From Carpediemonas membranifera (taxonomy: Eukaryota; Fornicata): a stretch of DNA of 64,000 nt. The notes beneath the pieces are model-generated. The model made no database searches, was not told where the DNA came from, and saw only the letters and a list, made by a program, of their open reading frames with translations. Positions 40,401-51,283 of this stretch are shown here, in pieces (position 1 is the first letter of the stretch; every line of letters starts with the position of its first letter). Made by a program: the position numbers and the translations under genes. The DNA lies in NCBI GenBank assembly GCA_019828565.1, contig JAHDYR010000009.1, positions 248,001-312,000 on the forward strand. Direction: 5' to 3'.

Positions 40401-41082
40401 CCCGGCCGGGTACCAATCAATTGATGACGGTGAAGACAAGGGCAGGCTGGTCATCGAGGACGCCACGATCGCCACCCCCAGCGGGCTGGTACTCGCGTCA
40501 GACCTGAACCTGGTGCTCACCGCCGACAAGCCGCTGCTGATTGAAGGGCCGAGTGGCAGCGGGAAGACATCCATTCTCCGCACTTTAGCCGGGCTCTGGA
40601 AGCCCAGGTCAGGACGCATTGTTCTTCCCAGCGATGCTTCGTTCCTCCCACAGACCTCATACATTTTCCCAGGGTCGTTATCTGAACAAGTGGCTTATCC
40701 TGCGAAAGTTGACATGAAGGACGCGGAGCAGACGAAGACGCTGATCCAGGCCCTTGTGGACGCGGGTCTCGGCTTCCTGCTGGACAGCCACGACATTCAC
40801 TCAGTGGCGCCCTGGGCTGACATGCTCTCAGGGGGCGAGCAGCAGCGCCTGGGCTTCGCGCGTCTCTTCTTCCACAACCCGCGCTGGGCCGTGATGGACG
40901 AGGCGACGTCCGCCCTCGACGGCCCCCTCGAGACGCGGCTGCTGACTGAGTGCACCCGCCGCGGCATCACCATGGTCAGCGTCGCACACCGCCCTTCTGT
41001 TGCAGAGCACCACAAGGTCGCTCTTCAGCTGCGGCGGGACCATACCTTCGCCATCGCCGATATCCGCCCGGTCGAGCAGTAG
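37423..41082 (+). CDS. Full-length ABCD-type ABC transporter
   Basis: About 1,219 aa from ATG 37423 (the first in-frame ATG), with two TMD-NBD halves. Both membrane domains carry the ABC_membrane_2 sign IDNVDQRIAAD / ISDADQRITAD. Walker A is GPSGSGKSS (~441) and GPSGSGKTS (~1042); ABC signatures are LSGGEQQRLGFARL in both halves, and Walker B is WAVMDEATSALD. ABCD transporters move very-long-chain acyl-CoAs, usually into peroxisomes. Both halves share an identical 207-bp tract. Gene length and arrangement resemble plant COMATOSE-type full transporters. TTATAAATG follows the stop. Confidence 0.9.
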   Translation: MQPLLDFPNEVSVGDPQKAKDDALSAFNTESLDASSFEESRQAERDMTLLRTLAASWFIIRHGLSPLAILLAFLSLVSIAGNIFGNIMRNHAFTDLSCICFGTCQQPHHWSYYLARLLAWDVVNMVTSLSTFSWLCGREVRARLTRHSVKQFYHKGVPYRVLSSNRRIDNVDQRIAADIKSLSALLFGSPHLGVVGLLTEKNGLVSSIAQAVGFGYVIMQAEGLPILLIVLVYFAVTSVFAVVITLPLSRLTYMQEKLEGDLRRVHSRVREFAESIAFFTPSPAREKDLANASLKAAVHNQSRLVRWGLPFVLFKQLQSFLSSMLPIIILFAKMALTNWKCLTYSEIQFFQDTLPLLLVALSSLQGLLEPVATLRGLMGRVHTMGTTSYVARRDVRALKPSTGTADALRMSGVTVCTPTGRTLISGLDLEVTQGNSIVVMGPSGSGKSSLLRVIAGLWPPTSGSIEKPASTFFLPQRPYLPVGTLLDQLTYPEKGKGKDAKERAAMALQLCELGHLLEDHQLEDTEPWADMLSGGEQQRLGFARLFFHNPRWAVMDEATSALDGPLETRLLTECTRRGITMVSVAHRPSVAEHHKLVLELDQSGSVVRLEPVSERFARDPIPEPPIREIIRESTQPAGPLPPLKSSLSWPNVAGLLLALLPPLFSLDTLLVAVMPLFYLGRSTIAVFGTSLAAHSAAMMACADKQTYASPGTSLAFAKSMGSSVVNGVSVAAQMIALLVLGYRTRGRLTAHFHGKYFSSSVFYNVQRSISDADQRITADTANMADAVFGSLAPPVTAIVDNAMMPGLLVTFAFVALRDELWITVIPALCAVAMIGVLIISSIPSGAATRRLEKAEGELRYQLAHTIEHAESIAFHSGESRERLLAIHRLERVLRRELHLILAGTVSQFGALFGKKELGHMGGLAPVPVLKYLNYSFEEIYAITLFTEFIGKSSPGMILDLVQRLAPILGSFTRLAELSGNMSPTPPAVVEKSHPAGYQSIDDGEDKGRLVIEDATIATPSGLVLASDLNLVLTADKPLLIEGPSGSGKTSILRTLAGLWKPRSGRIVLPSDASFLPQTSYIFPGSLSEQVAYPAKVDMKDAEQTKTLIQALVDAGLGFLLDSHDIHSVAPWADMLSGGEQQRLGFARLFFHNPRWAVMDEATSALDGPLETRLLTECTRRGITMVSVAHRPSVAEHHKVALQLRRDHTFAIADIRPVEQ
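39001..39207 (+). repeat. 207-bp intragenic repeat, NBD1 copy
   Basis: Identical base for base to 40810-41016 in the second nucleotide-binding domain, covering the ABC signature, Walker B, D-loop and H-loop. Flanking sequences of the two halves are strongly diverged, so a recent gene-conversion event is the best explanation. Confidence 0.95.
40810..41016 (+). repeat. 207-bp intragenic repeat, NBD2 copy
   Basis: Partner of 39001-39207; see there. Similarity ends abruptly after the His-loop codons (HHK). Confidence 0.95.
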
Positions 41083-41192
41083 GGCAGTTATAAATGTATT
41101 GTATGGGGTTGATCGGCGATGTGACTCAGTCAGTTGTCCAATCCTCGTGCTGTCATTTTTGGTCCTTAACCTGCTTGTTGACACGCCTTCGA

Positions 41193-42435
41193 ATGGGCCA
41201 GTCAGAAACCCCGATAGACGAACTAAGAGTGATTGAAGAAATAGGAAGAGGTGCATATGGCACTGTCAGTATGTTTATTCCACGCCCAGCTCGCTACTTA
41301 CCAAGAACTAGTGGAAACCCCCGATGAACAGCAATACGTCCTCAAGGAAGTTAATCTCGAGGGCCTAAGCCCGGTAGAAGTCGCAGGCGTGCTTCTTGAG
41401 GAGAAACTAAGCCGCTCAGCCATCCTGAACCATCAAAACTTGACTCGCTGCGTTAACACCGACGTGAAAGGCAACACGCTCTGCTTTCTCCAAGAATACG
41501 CAGACCTCGGTGACCTAGCCCAGTTGATCGAGCGCAAGAAGCAGGTTGGCCAGATCTTCACGGAGATCGAAGTCCTCGACGTGGCCTCGCAGGTCGCAGC
41601 CGGTCTGGCCCACCTTCACGCACACGACATCATCCACCGCGACATCAAGCCTGCCAATGTCCTATTGTTCAGCCAGGATGTCCCAATCAACGGTGTCGGC
41701 TTGACTGCGAAGATCTGCGACTTTGGTGTGTGCCACAAGAAGGAGAAGGAGAAGGGGAGCAACGAGGGCTGGCCAACAGTATGCATCGGCACGCCGCACT
41801 ACCAGTCCCCGGAGATGATCAGCGGCGAGCCAGTGGGCCCGAAGTCAGACATATGGGCCCTGGGCGCATTGATGTTCGAGATGTGCAACCTGAAACCACC
41901 CTTCGACTCGAGCAACAAGTCCGCCATCGCTCTCATGGCCAACATCATGGACGGCAAGCACCGAGTGGTGTCCACGAAGTATTCCAAGTGGATGCGGCAC
42001 ATCATCCTCGACCTCATGCTCAACCCTGACCCCGCCAAGCGCCCCACAGCACACAGCTTCGCGGAGAGCATGGCTAAGCGTAGAGACGACCTGCTCTCCC
42101 GGCGACACACGCCGACTCAGGCCCGGCAGGTCCGGCCAAGGAGTGCAGGGCCGGTGAAGGTTGGCGGGGCAGGGCCGGTGGGGCTCCGGCAAGGGGCGGG
42201 TGAGAAGAGGGCTGAGAGCAAGCCCGAGCACCGCAGCCACAGGCCGGTGAACGTACCCCCGAGCGGGAGTCGGACTGACAGGCCCCGGGAGCGGCGGACC
42301 AAGTCGAACGTCGCAGAGTTTATTGCCCGGCAGAGGTCCGTGAGCCAGGCATCGCTGCATGAGGACATCGGCGTGAGCATCTTCACTACCATCCCGGAGG
42401 ATGTGCTCGAGGCCATGGAGAGTGAGAACGGGTGA
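41193..42435 (+). CDS. NEK-like serine/threonine kinase
   Basis: Exons 41193-41268 and 41306-42435, about 401 aa. The 37-nt intron (GTATGT...TTACCAAG) lies in the glycine loop and rebuilds IGRGAYGTVKLV. Catalytic residues are complete: VLKEV (Lys), HRDIKPANVL, DFG and GTPHYQSPE. QYVLKEVNLEGLS is typical of the NEK family. The C-terminal ~120 residues are basic and disordered (RQVRPRSAGPVK). NEKs control flagella and mitosis and are expanded in protists. A TGACTCA lies at 41122-41128. AATAAAGG follows the stop. Confidence 0.88.
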
Positions 42436-43258
42436 GGACGGTGTGTTGATCATGGACGGGCGTTGACATGGTTGAAGTTACTCATATTGGTGGATAATAA
42501 TAAAGGTAATGCTGACCCACTTTTTATTATTGGCGCTGATCCTCAGTCAACATGGGTTCGAGGTCATTTGATCCAATCCGCCACAAGCCACACCCATGGA
42601 CCTCGCTGTGAGTTGGCCTGACTTGAATGTGAATGCCGCACTTGCAAATAAGTGTTCAATGTCGACCGTGATCAAGATGGCCTCACCGAGTTCGGCGCCA
42701 CTGAATTCGGATGACACTCAGCCAGAGGCTGTAAGTGGGGCAATAGCCTTAGATACGTCTAAAACAAAGATTGATGTGGTCATCTTTCATTCTGACACTC
42801 CGATGGGTCTACCCACAGTCGATATAGACAGACTAGACTCGACTTGACTCGAGCCAACACCCCGCCACCATGAACAAGCCCTTCATCTCACCACTTGTGA
42901 GTTCATTCATCCATGAGTCTCAAGATGCGTGAACTCATTCCAATGAAATCAGGGGTTGACTATACTCCAACCTCATGAATTCAGCGCTGGCTATTCAAAT
43001 GTTCTGACCGAGTCAGCCTCGTCTTCTGGCAAGCCGTGGCTCTGACTGCACACTTGTTCCAGGATAGGGCCCGAGCTGGTCGACCATGGGCATGGGTTTG
43101 TTTCCTTTCCATGCGACCAAGCGGCTCTGACAGAAGAGCAGCATTGTCAGTCACGCATGTGCTTCATTGCTTCACGCATCTGCGTCCAGTTGCCCTGGCT
43201 CGAACTTCACCCCCGACAGGATGACGGCCTCATTTCGAGCAAATTCTCGAACCCGATA
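42436..43258 (+). other. Intergenic region with a doubtful short frame
   Basis: About 820 bp. After the AATAAAGG signal of the kinase an 83-codon frame begins at 42596 (MDLAVSWPDLN...). It shows no domain and may not be a gene. Nothing else is recognised. Confidence 0.35.
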
Positions 43259-46200
43259 ATGAAGCCAGAAGCCACCACGGAGAGCATTGGTGGCGCATTA
43301 GAGAACAACAGAGCAGAAAGTGATAGAACAAGGTCTGAAATCGGCGATATACCCGCTAGCGTGCAGGATTCAACGATCCTACCTGATACCAACGCTACAG
43401 AGCAGGAAGAGAAGCAGAACCGCGCGCACGAGCTATTACAGAAGGCTACACATCATTCCCGCGCCGGCGATCATTCTCGTGCGAAAACCTTTGCTTTGAA
43501 GGCGATCGCTCTCCTTGAAGAGACAGATTTCCACGTCGAGCTCGCTGTAGCGCACCACAACCTCGCCGTGGAGCACGAGTTTCTCAAGGCGTACCATCAG
43601 GCAATAGACGAGTACGACAAGTGTGCCAGGATCCTCCACAAGCACACGGACGTCACCGACGACGTTCCCGCCCAGTTGCTGCAGGCAAGGAAGGATGCAA
43701 GAGCACTGCTGCTGTCCAAGATCACATACACAGGCCCAGCACGGCGAGCGAAGTCACCCGACCAGACACAGAAACCGTCGAGCTATGGCTTGAAGCGGAT
43801 GACCGTGCAGCACAAGGTGGTGAGGTCAGCAAAGGCCAGGCCTGGGTCAACTATCAAGCCGACTCGACCCAGCAGCGGGGGTAGGCCAAGACCACCGAGG
43901 ACCAAGCGCTCACTCACCCCGGTCCAGGGGTTCTTCGACTCGAACCCGACTCTGGCCCGTTTCCAGCTGTCGACCAAGCAGACGCCGACCCCGACTGGGC
44001 GGAAGTTTGCATTCCCACTGGCTAAGGGTAGCTCTTACGAGCCGCAGAAGGCGTTTGACGTTACCGTGCCGCTGAATGTGAGTTTGCCAAAAATTGATCG
44101 GACGCCGAAGAAAAGTACCGTCAGAAAGCCAGCTACAGCTGGAGCTAATGGACGAGCTGGCCGTGCGTTACCCAGCGTGCCTAGACGATCGAATGGAGAG
44201 CCCGATGAGAACTTCCCAACCCCCAAACCAGTGCTTATTGGGAGAAAGACTCCAATCAAAGTCAGGGCATGCTCGCCAGTCGTCAGAGACCGTCTTAAGG
44301 CCCAACACGAGAGAATAGAGGCCGAGCTCGAATACGGTGAAGAGGAGCCCCAAGATGATTTGACTGCGTCATTTGATAATTCCCCGAGACCACTCACCGC
44401 CTCCCCCGGCACTCCAGTACCGTTGACGAGCGATCGCCCAAGTTTGAAGGGGACGCCGGTTACTGATTCAGACGCTGATGACAAGTTCACATGGACGACC
44501 ACAATTAGTGATGTAAGGGAGGGAGCTGAGACTCCGGATAGACTCAACAGATTGCCGGAGATTGGAGAAGTGACATCGTCGGTCATTGAATCTGATTTCG
44601 AGACTGAGGACGAGTTTTCTGAAGGGATGAGGCAGACACCGCACTTTGAGGGGCAGTTTGAGCTCAACTTCGAGCGGGTAGCCGAGGGGTACGACCTGGG
44701 TGACGCCGACGAGAAGATCGAAGCTGACGCTGAGCAGGCCGACGCCGACGAGAAGATCGAGGCCGACTCCGACGAGAAGATCGAAGCTGACGCTGAGCAG
44801 GCCGACGCCGACGAGAAGATCGAAGCTGACGCTGAGCAGGCCGACGCCGACGAGAAGATCGAAGCTGACGCTGAGCAGGCCGACTCCGACGAGAAGATCG
44901 AAGCCGACGCCGACGAGAAGATCGAGGCCGACGCTGAGCAGGCCGACGCCGACGAGAAGATCGAAGCTGACGCTGAGCAGGCCGACGCCGACGAGAAGAT
45001 CGAGGCCGACTCCGACGAGAAGATCGAAGCTGACGCTGAGCAGGCCGACGCCGACGAGAAGATCGAGGCCGACGCTGAGCAGGCCGACTCCGATGAGAAG
45101 ATCGAAGCCGACTCCGACGAGAAGATCGAAGCTGACGCTGAGCAGGCCGACTCCGACGAGAAGATCGAAGCCGACTCCGACGAGAAGATCGAAGCTGACG
45201 CTGAGCAGGCCGACTCCGACGAGAAGATCGAAGCCGACTCCGACGAGAAGATCGAAGCTGACGCTGAGCAGGCCGACGCCGACGAGAAGATCGAGGCCGA
45301 CTCCGACGAGAAGATCGAAGCTGACGCTGAGCAGGCCGACTCCGACGAGAAGATCGAAGCTGACGCTGAGCAGGCCGACGCCGACGAGAAGATCGAAGCT
45401 GACGCTGAGCAGGCCGACGCCGACGAGAAGATCGAAGCCGACTCCGACGAGAAGATCGAAGCTGACGCTGAGCAGGCCGACTCCGACGAGAAGATCGAAG
45501 CTGACGCTGAGCAGGCCGACTCCGACGAGAAGATCGAAGCTGACGCTGAGCAGGCCGACTCCGACGAGAAGATCGAAGCCGACTCCGACGAGAAGATCGA
45601 AGCTGACGCTGAGCAGGCCGACTCCGACGAGAAGATCGAAGCCGACTCCGACGAGAAGATCGAAGCTGACGCTGAGCAGGCCGACTCCGACGAGAAGATC
45701 GAAGCTGACGCTGAGCAGGCCGACTCCGACGAGAAGATCGAGGCCGACTCCGACGAGAAGATCGAAGCTGACGCTGAGCAGGCCGACTCCGACGAGAAGA
45801 TCGAAGCCGACTCCGACGAGAAGATCGAGGCCGACGCTGAGCAGGCCGACTCCGACGAGAAGATCGAAGCCGACTCCGACGAGAAGATCGAAGCTGACGC
45901 TGAGCAGGCCGACGCCGACGAGAAGATCGAAGCCGACTCCGACGAGAAGATCGAAGCTGACGCTGAGCAGGCCGACGCCGACGAGAAGATCGAGGCCGAC
46001 GCTGAGCAGGCCGACTCCGATGAGAAGATCGAAGCCGACTCCGACGAGAAGATCGAAGCTGACGCTGAGCAGGCCGACTCCGACGAGAAGATCGAGGCCG
46101 ACTCGACGAGAAGATCGAAGCTGACGCTGAGCAGGCCGACGCCGACGAGAAGATCCGAAGCCGACTCCGACGAAGATCGAAGCTGACGCTGAGCAGGCCG

Positions 46201-49200
46201 ACGCCGACGAGAAGATCGAGGCCGACTCCGACGAGAAGATCGAAGCTGACGCTGAGCAGGCCGACGCCGACGAGAAGATCGAGGCCGACTCCGACGAGAA
46301 GATCGAAGCTGACGCTGAGCAGGCCGACGCCGACGAGAAGATCGAGGCCGACTCCGACGAGAAGATCGAAGCTGACGCTGAGCAGGCCGACGCCGACGAG
46401 AAGATCGAAGCCGACTCCGACGAGAAGATCGAAGCTGACGCTGAGCAGGCCGACTCCGACGAGAAGATCGAGGCCGACTCCGACGAGAAGATCGAAGCTG
46501 ACGCTGAGCAGGCCGACGCCGACGAGAAGATCGAAGCTGACGCAAAGATCGAAGCTGACGCTGAGCAGGCCGACGCCGACGAGAAGATCGAGGCCGACTC
46601 CGACGAGAAGATCGAAGCTGACGCTGAGCAGGCCGACGCCGACGAGAAGATCGAGGCCGACTCCGACGAGAAGATCGAAGCTGACGCTGAGCAGGCCGAC
46701 GCCGACGAGAAGATCGAAGCCGACTCCGACGAGAAGATCGAAGCTGACGCTGAGCAGGCCGACGCCGACGAGAAGATCGAGGCCGACGCTGAGCAGGCCG
46801 ACGCCGACGAGAAGATCGAAGCTGACGCTGAGCAGGCCGACGCCGACGAGAAGATCGAAGCTGACGCTGAGCAGGCCGACGCCGACGAGAAGATCGAGGC
46901 CGACGCTGAGCAGGCCGACGCCGACGAGAAGATCGAAGCTGACGCTGAGCAGGCCGACTCCGACGAGAAGATCGAAGCCGACTCCGACGAGAAGATCGAA
47001 GCTGACGCTGAGCAGGCCGACGCCGACGAGAAGATCGAGGCCGACTCCGACGAGAAGATCGAAGCTGACGCTGAGCAGGCCGACTCCGACGAGAAGATCG
47101 AGGCCGACTCCGACGAGAAGATCGAAGCTGACGCTGAGCAGGCCGACTCCGACGAGAAGATCGAAGCTGACGCTGAGCAGGCCGACTCCGACGAGAAGAT
47201 CGAAGCCGACTCCGACGAGAAGATCGAAGCTGACGCTGAGCAGGCCGACGCCGACGAGAAGATCGAGGCCGACGCTGAGCAGGCCGACGCCGACGAGAAG
47301 ATCGAAGCTGACGCTGAGCAGGCCGACTCCGACGAGAAGATCGAAGCCGACTCCGACGAGAAGATCGAAGCTGACGCTGAGCAGGCCGACGCCGACGAGA
47401 AGATCGAGGCCGACGCTGAGCAGGCCGACTCCGACGAGAAGATCGAAGCCGACTCCGACGAGAAGATCGAGGCCGACGCTGAGCAGGCCGACTCCGATGA
47501 GAAGATCGAGGCCGACTCCGACGAGAAGATCGAAGCTGACGCTGAGCAGGCCGACTCCGACGAGAAGATCGAAGCCGACTCCGACGAGAAGATCGAGGCC
47601 GACGCTGAGCAGGCCGACTCCGATGAGAAGATCGAAGCCGACTCCGACGAGAAGATCGAAGCTGACGCTGAGCAGGCCGACTCCGACGAGAAGATCGAAG
47701 CCGACTCCGACGAGAAGATCGAAGCTGACGCTGAGCAGGCCGACTCCGACGAGAAGATCGAAGCCGACTCCGACGAGAAGATCGAAGCTGACGCTGAGCA
47801 GGCCGACTCCGACGAGAAGATCGAAGCCGACTCCGACGAGAAGATCGAAGCTGACGCTGAGCAGGCCGACGCCGACGAGAAGATCGAAGCCGACTCCGAC
47901 GAGAAGATCGAAGCTGACGCTGAGCAGGCCGACTCCGACGAGAAGATCGAAGCCGACTCCGACGAGAAGATCGAAGCTGACGCTGAGCAGGCCGACTCCG
48001 ACGAGAAGATCGAAGCTGACGCTGAGCAGGCCGACGCCGACGAGAAGATCGAAGCTGACGCTGAGCAGGCCGACGCCGACGAGAAGATCGAGGCCGACGC
48101 TGAGCAGGCCGACGCCGACGAGAAGATCGAAGCTGACGCTGAGCAGGCCGACTCCGACGAGAAGATCGAAGCCGACTCCGACGAGAAGATCGAGGCCGAC
48201 GCTGAGCAGGCCGACTCCGACGAGAAGATCGAAGCCGACTCCGACGAGAAGATCGAAGCTGACGCTGAGCAGGCCGACTCCGACGAGAAGATCGAAGCTG
48301 ACGCTGAGCAGGCCGACGCCGACGAGAAGATCGAAGCTGACGCTGAGCAGGCCGACGCCGACGAGAAGATCGAGGCCGACTCCGACGAGAAGATCGAAGC
48401 TGACGCTGAGCAGGCCGACGCCGACGAGAAGATCGAGGCCGACGCTGAGCAGGCCGACTCCGACGAGAAGATCGAAGCCGACTCCGACGAGAAGATCGAG
48501 GCCGACGCTGAGCAGGCCGACTCCGACGAGAAGATCGAAGCCGACTCCGACGAGAAGATCGAAGCTGACGCTGAGCAGGCCGACGCCGACGAGAAGATCG
48601 AGGCCGACTCCGACGAGAAGATCGAAGCTGACGCTGAGCAGGCCGACTCCGACGAGAAGATCGAGGCCGACTCCGACGAGAAGATCGAAGCTGACGCTGA
48701 GCAGGCCGACGCCGACGAGAAGATCGAAGCCGACTCCGACGAGAAGATCGAAGCTGACGCTGAGCAGGCCGACTCCGACGAGAAGATCGAAGCCGACTCC
48801 GACGAGAAGATCGAAGCTGACGCTGAGCAGGCCGACTCCGACGAGAAGATCGAAGCCGACTCCGACGAGAAGATCGAAGCTGACGCTGAGCAGGCCGACT
48901 CCGACGAGAAGATCGAAGCCGACTCCGACGAGAAGATCGAAGCTGACGCTGAGCAGGCCGACGCCGATGAGAAGATCGAAGCCGACTCCGACGAGAAGAT
49001 CGAAGCTGACGCTGAGCAGGCCGACGCCGACGAGAAGATCGAGGCCGACGCTGAGCAGGCCGACTCCGACGAGAAGATCGAAGCCGACGCTGAGCAGCCC
49101 CTCCACCCACGCATCCTACAGGTGGACGGCAGCCCGACCCGCATCTACAGCGACCACATCACGAGCACCATCAAGCTCACCGCCGCAGTCGGCACCGCCA

Positions 49201-49532
49201 TCACCCAGGCCGAGCAGGCCGCAGAGCAGGCCGAGGCCATGACGAGGAAGCTGTCGCACCCCGCCTTCCCCACCCGATCCTACTTCCTCCCCGCTGCTGA
49301 CGAGAACGCCGGTAACCACGGAGTCAATGCGGAGTCCCCCGAGCCTAGTGCCTCAGTGCTCAGTGGCCGGAGCTCCACGATGAGCCAGCACGAGGGATCT
49401 CAGTTCATCAAGGACCAGATCCGAAAGACACTCACCAATGCTGACAAGCTGCTTGAAGGGACTGACGCCAAGGTCACATGGGGCCGGAGTATCGCTGTGC
49501 CGCCCCTGCCTGGAAGACTCACTGTTGATTAG
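43259..49532 (+). CDS. TPR protein with giant acidic tandem repeat
   Basis: Start taken at ATG 43259, the first plausible one. Residues ~55-140 form TPR-like helix pairs (AHELLQKATHHSRAGDHSRAKTFALKAIALLEE; AHHNLAVEHEFLKAYHQAIDEYDKCARIL). A basic disordered region follows, then about 1,460 residues of an acidic repeat (units ADEKIEADAEQAD and SDEKIEAD). The unique C-terminus (49100-49532) includes LHPRILQVDGSPTRIYSD and ends GRLTVD. The frame is broken by three small indels within 46104-46172 (net -2). The long frames on both sides are otherwise open, so these may be assembly errors. A large flagellar or cytoskeletal spacer protein is possible. Confidence 0.75.
44702..49095 (+). repeat. 4.4-kb coding tandem repeat of 39-bp and 24-bp units
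   Basis: Two modules alternate in irregular order: 39 bp (D-A/S-D-E-K-I-E-A-D-A-E-Q-A) and 24 bp (D-S-D-E-K-I-E-A). Lengths are multiples of three, so unit changes keep frame. Synonymous variants (GAA/GAG, GCT/GCC) mark units. All six frames are open because of the composition, which creates long antisense frames with no meaning. Confidence 0.97.
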
Positions 49533-51283
49533 ACGTGCATTTTACTTATTTTACTCTTTTTTAAAGATCTCTCTTTCCTTCCTGAACGGGTCGTTGGAGA
49601 CAGTGGAGGTGATACTGGCTGGTCAACTGGAGTCAAAGTCGCTTGTGGAGTTTTTACACGAGCACCAGAGCATTGCGTTTGAACATCAATCCAGGGTGGT
49701 CTGGTCGTGGAACCCATCAAATCTAGTCTTGACCAGTGGAGACGGCTACTAGGACTGTTGATGGGATCACTCGGCCGGGCCAACCATGACTCAGGTTGCT
49801 GTGCCTGTGAATGTCCTTGCTCTTGGCAATGTCCTTGTTCCTGGCGTTGCATTGCTCAAATGTCGACCATCCGTGAATCCGATGAGGTCAACCTGTCAAA
49901 GTACCACTAATGAGTGCGTGGCATTGGGCCAGCGCGAGCGTGGTGTTATTTATTTATGAAGACCTGCATTTACAGGCCAGGACTGCGTGCAGCTGGGGCG
50001 AGAGGCGACGCGGGCCATGATGATCAGAGACAAGGCTCTTGGAAATCTTTATCCCACGCCCCGTACTCCTGTCCCGATATTCACTCACGTAGACGCGGCT
50101 ATCCATGGGAAAGGCTGCACCTGGATCAGGGAAGGGGGTCTGCAGTACAGTCGGGCAGAGTCGTCACTCCGGCCGGGTCGACGTTACCAGGCAATTCACA
50201 AAAGACGTCCCGTTTATCCAACGTTCCATTCGCTGATGAGTTGTTAAAGGGAGCGTTAGTCGACCCGTTGGCGGCGCTGTAGGGCGTCTTCCGACCTCAT
50301 TCATTGCTTACATGCAACTTCTCATGCGTGGCCACCCAACCCGCGGCAACCCTTTGCCCAGCCGACGTCACCATCAGTCATCACACTGCCAAGGAACAAT
50401 ATCCAAGCCACGTTCCTCCCGCCAAGGTGATCTTCCTTTTTTTCGCGCATTTTTTCTCACAACTCATCATGGCATGGTTGTGTGAATTGTGTGAACTCGC
50501 GATTCATGCAGTTAGTGATGCTGATTTCGTACTCTTTCTCTCTTCTACACGTCTAGATCGCATTTATTCTCGCTATCTTTGTTTCGGTCTCTCCACGGTG
50601 CCGAACTAAACAACATCAATCAGGTGCGCCGACGGGACCCTGGAGCGGCAACAAGGTAAGTCCGCCACCATCATATGATGTCAGAATCCTAGCTGTGCGC
50701 CACGGCGTCTTCGGACCCGTGGGATTGCATTGGCCTCTGGCCCTTGCTGCACACCGGGACAGCCGCGCCACTTTGTACGGCGTGGAACCCGAGTTAGTGC
50801 TAGGAACGTGTGGATAGTATGAGACTACCGCGCGACATCAGATGGACCTGGGACATTGAGCCTAGATGATACACTTGGACAACCCCGCAGCTGCTGGGAC
50901 TGGCGAGTGTATGCGGGAGGGCAGCCCGCGGCGTGGAGCCCCCATTGGAGTCATACCCATGGGGGGTCATTTTCGTCCGAAATCCAGCACGCCAACTCTC
51001 TGCCCGGCTTCAGCAAGTCTGCCGTGAAGTAACAACGAGTCATGATATGTGCTATCGCCACGACGACAATGCGGAGTCATTTATCTCTCTAAAGATGATG
51101 TTACAGCAGAGACCACCATCAGCCCGAGCGACCAGCGACCCCTTTGAAACGCCCATAAACGCTGTATTTATGGCGTGCAATGCTGTTTCGCAGGTCTGCG
51201 GTGCCAGGAGAGCGTAGCTTAAGGTGCCTCGCCTGAGTCGAGAAGTCACCATTTTTCGTTTTCCAGAGTGCTGGAAAGCTCGA
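49533..51283 (+). other. Long region without a supported gene
   Basis: About 1.75 kb, the largest gap in the window. TTTTAAAG near 49561 may end the repeat-protein mRNA. One TGACTCA is at 49788-49794. Three short frames (near 49914, 50304 and 50933) have no recognisable product. An unrecognised non-coding RNA or a fast-evolving small gene could be hidden here. Confidence 0.4.

Noticed and set aside
44035-49144. Very long minus-strand frames (up to ~1,690 codons) over the tandem repeat
   Set aside because: They are open in every frame because of the repeat composition; the plus-strand frame has unique conserved ends and the TPR region, the others only low-complexity peptide.
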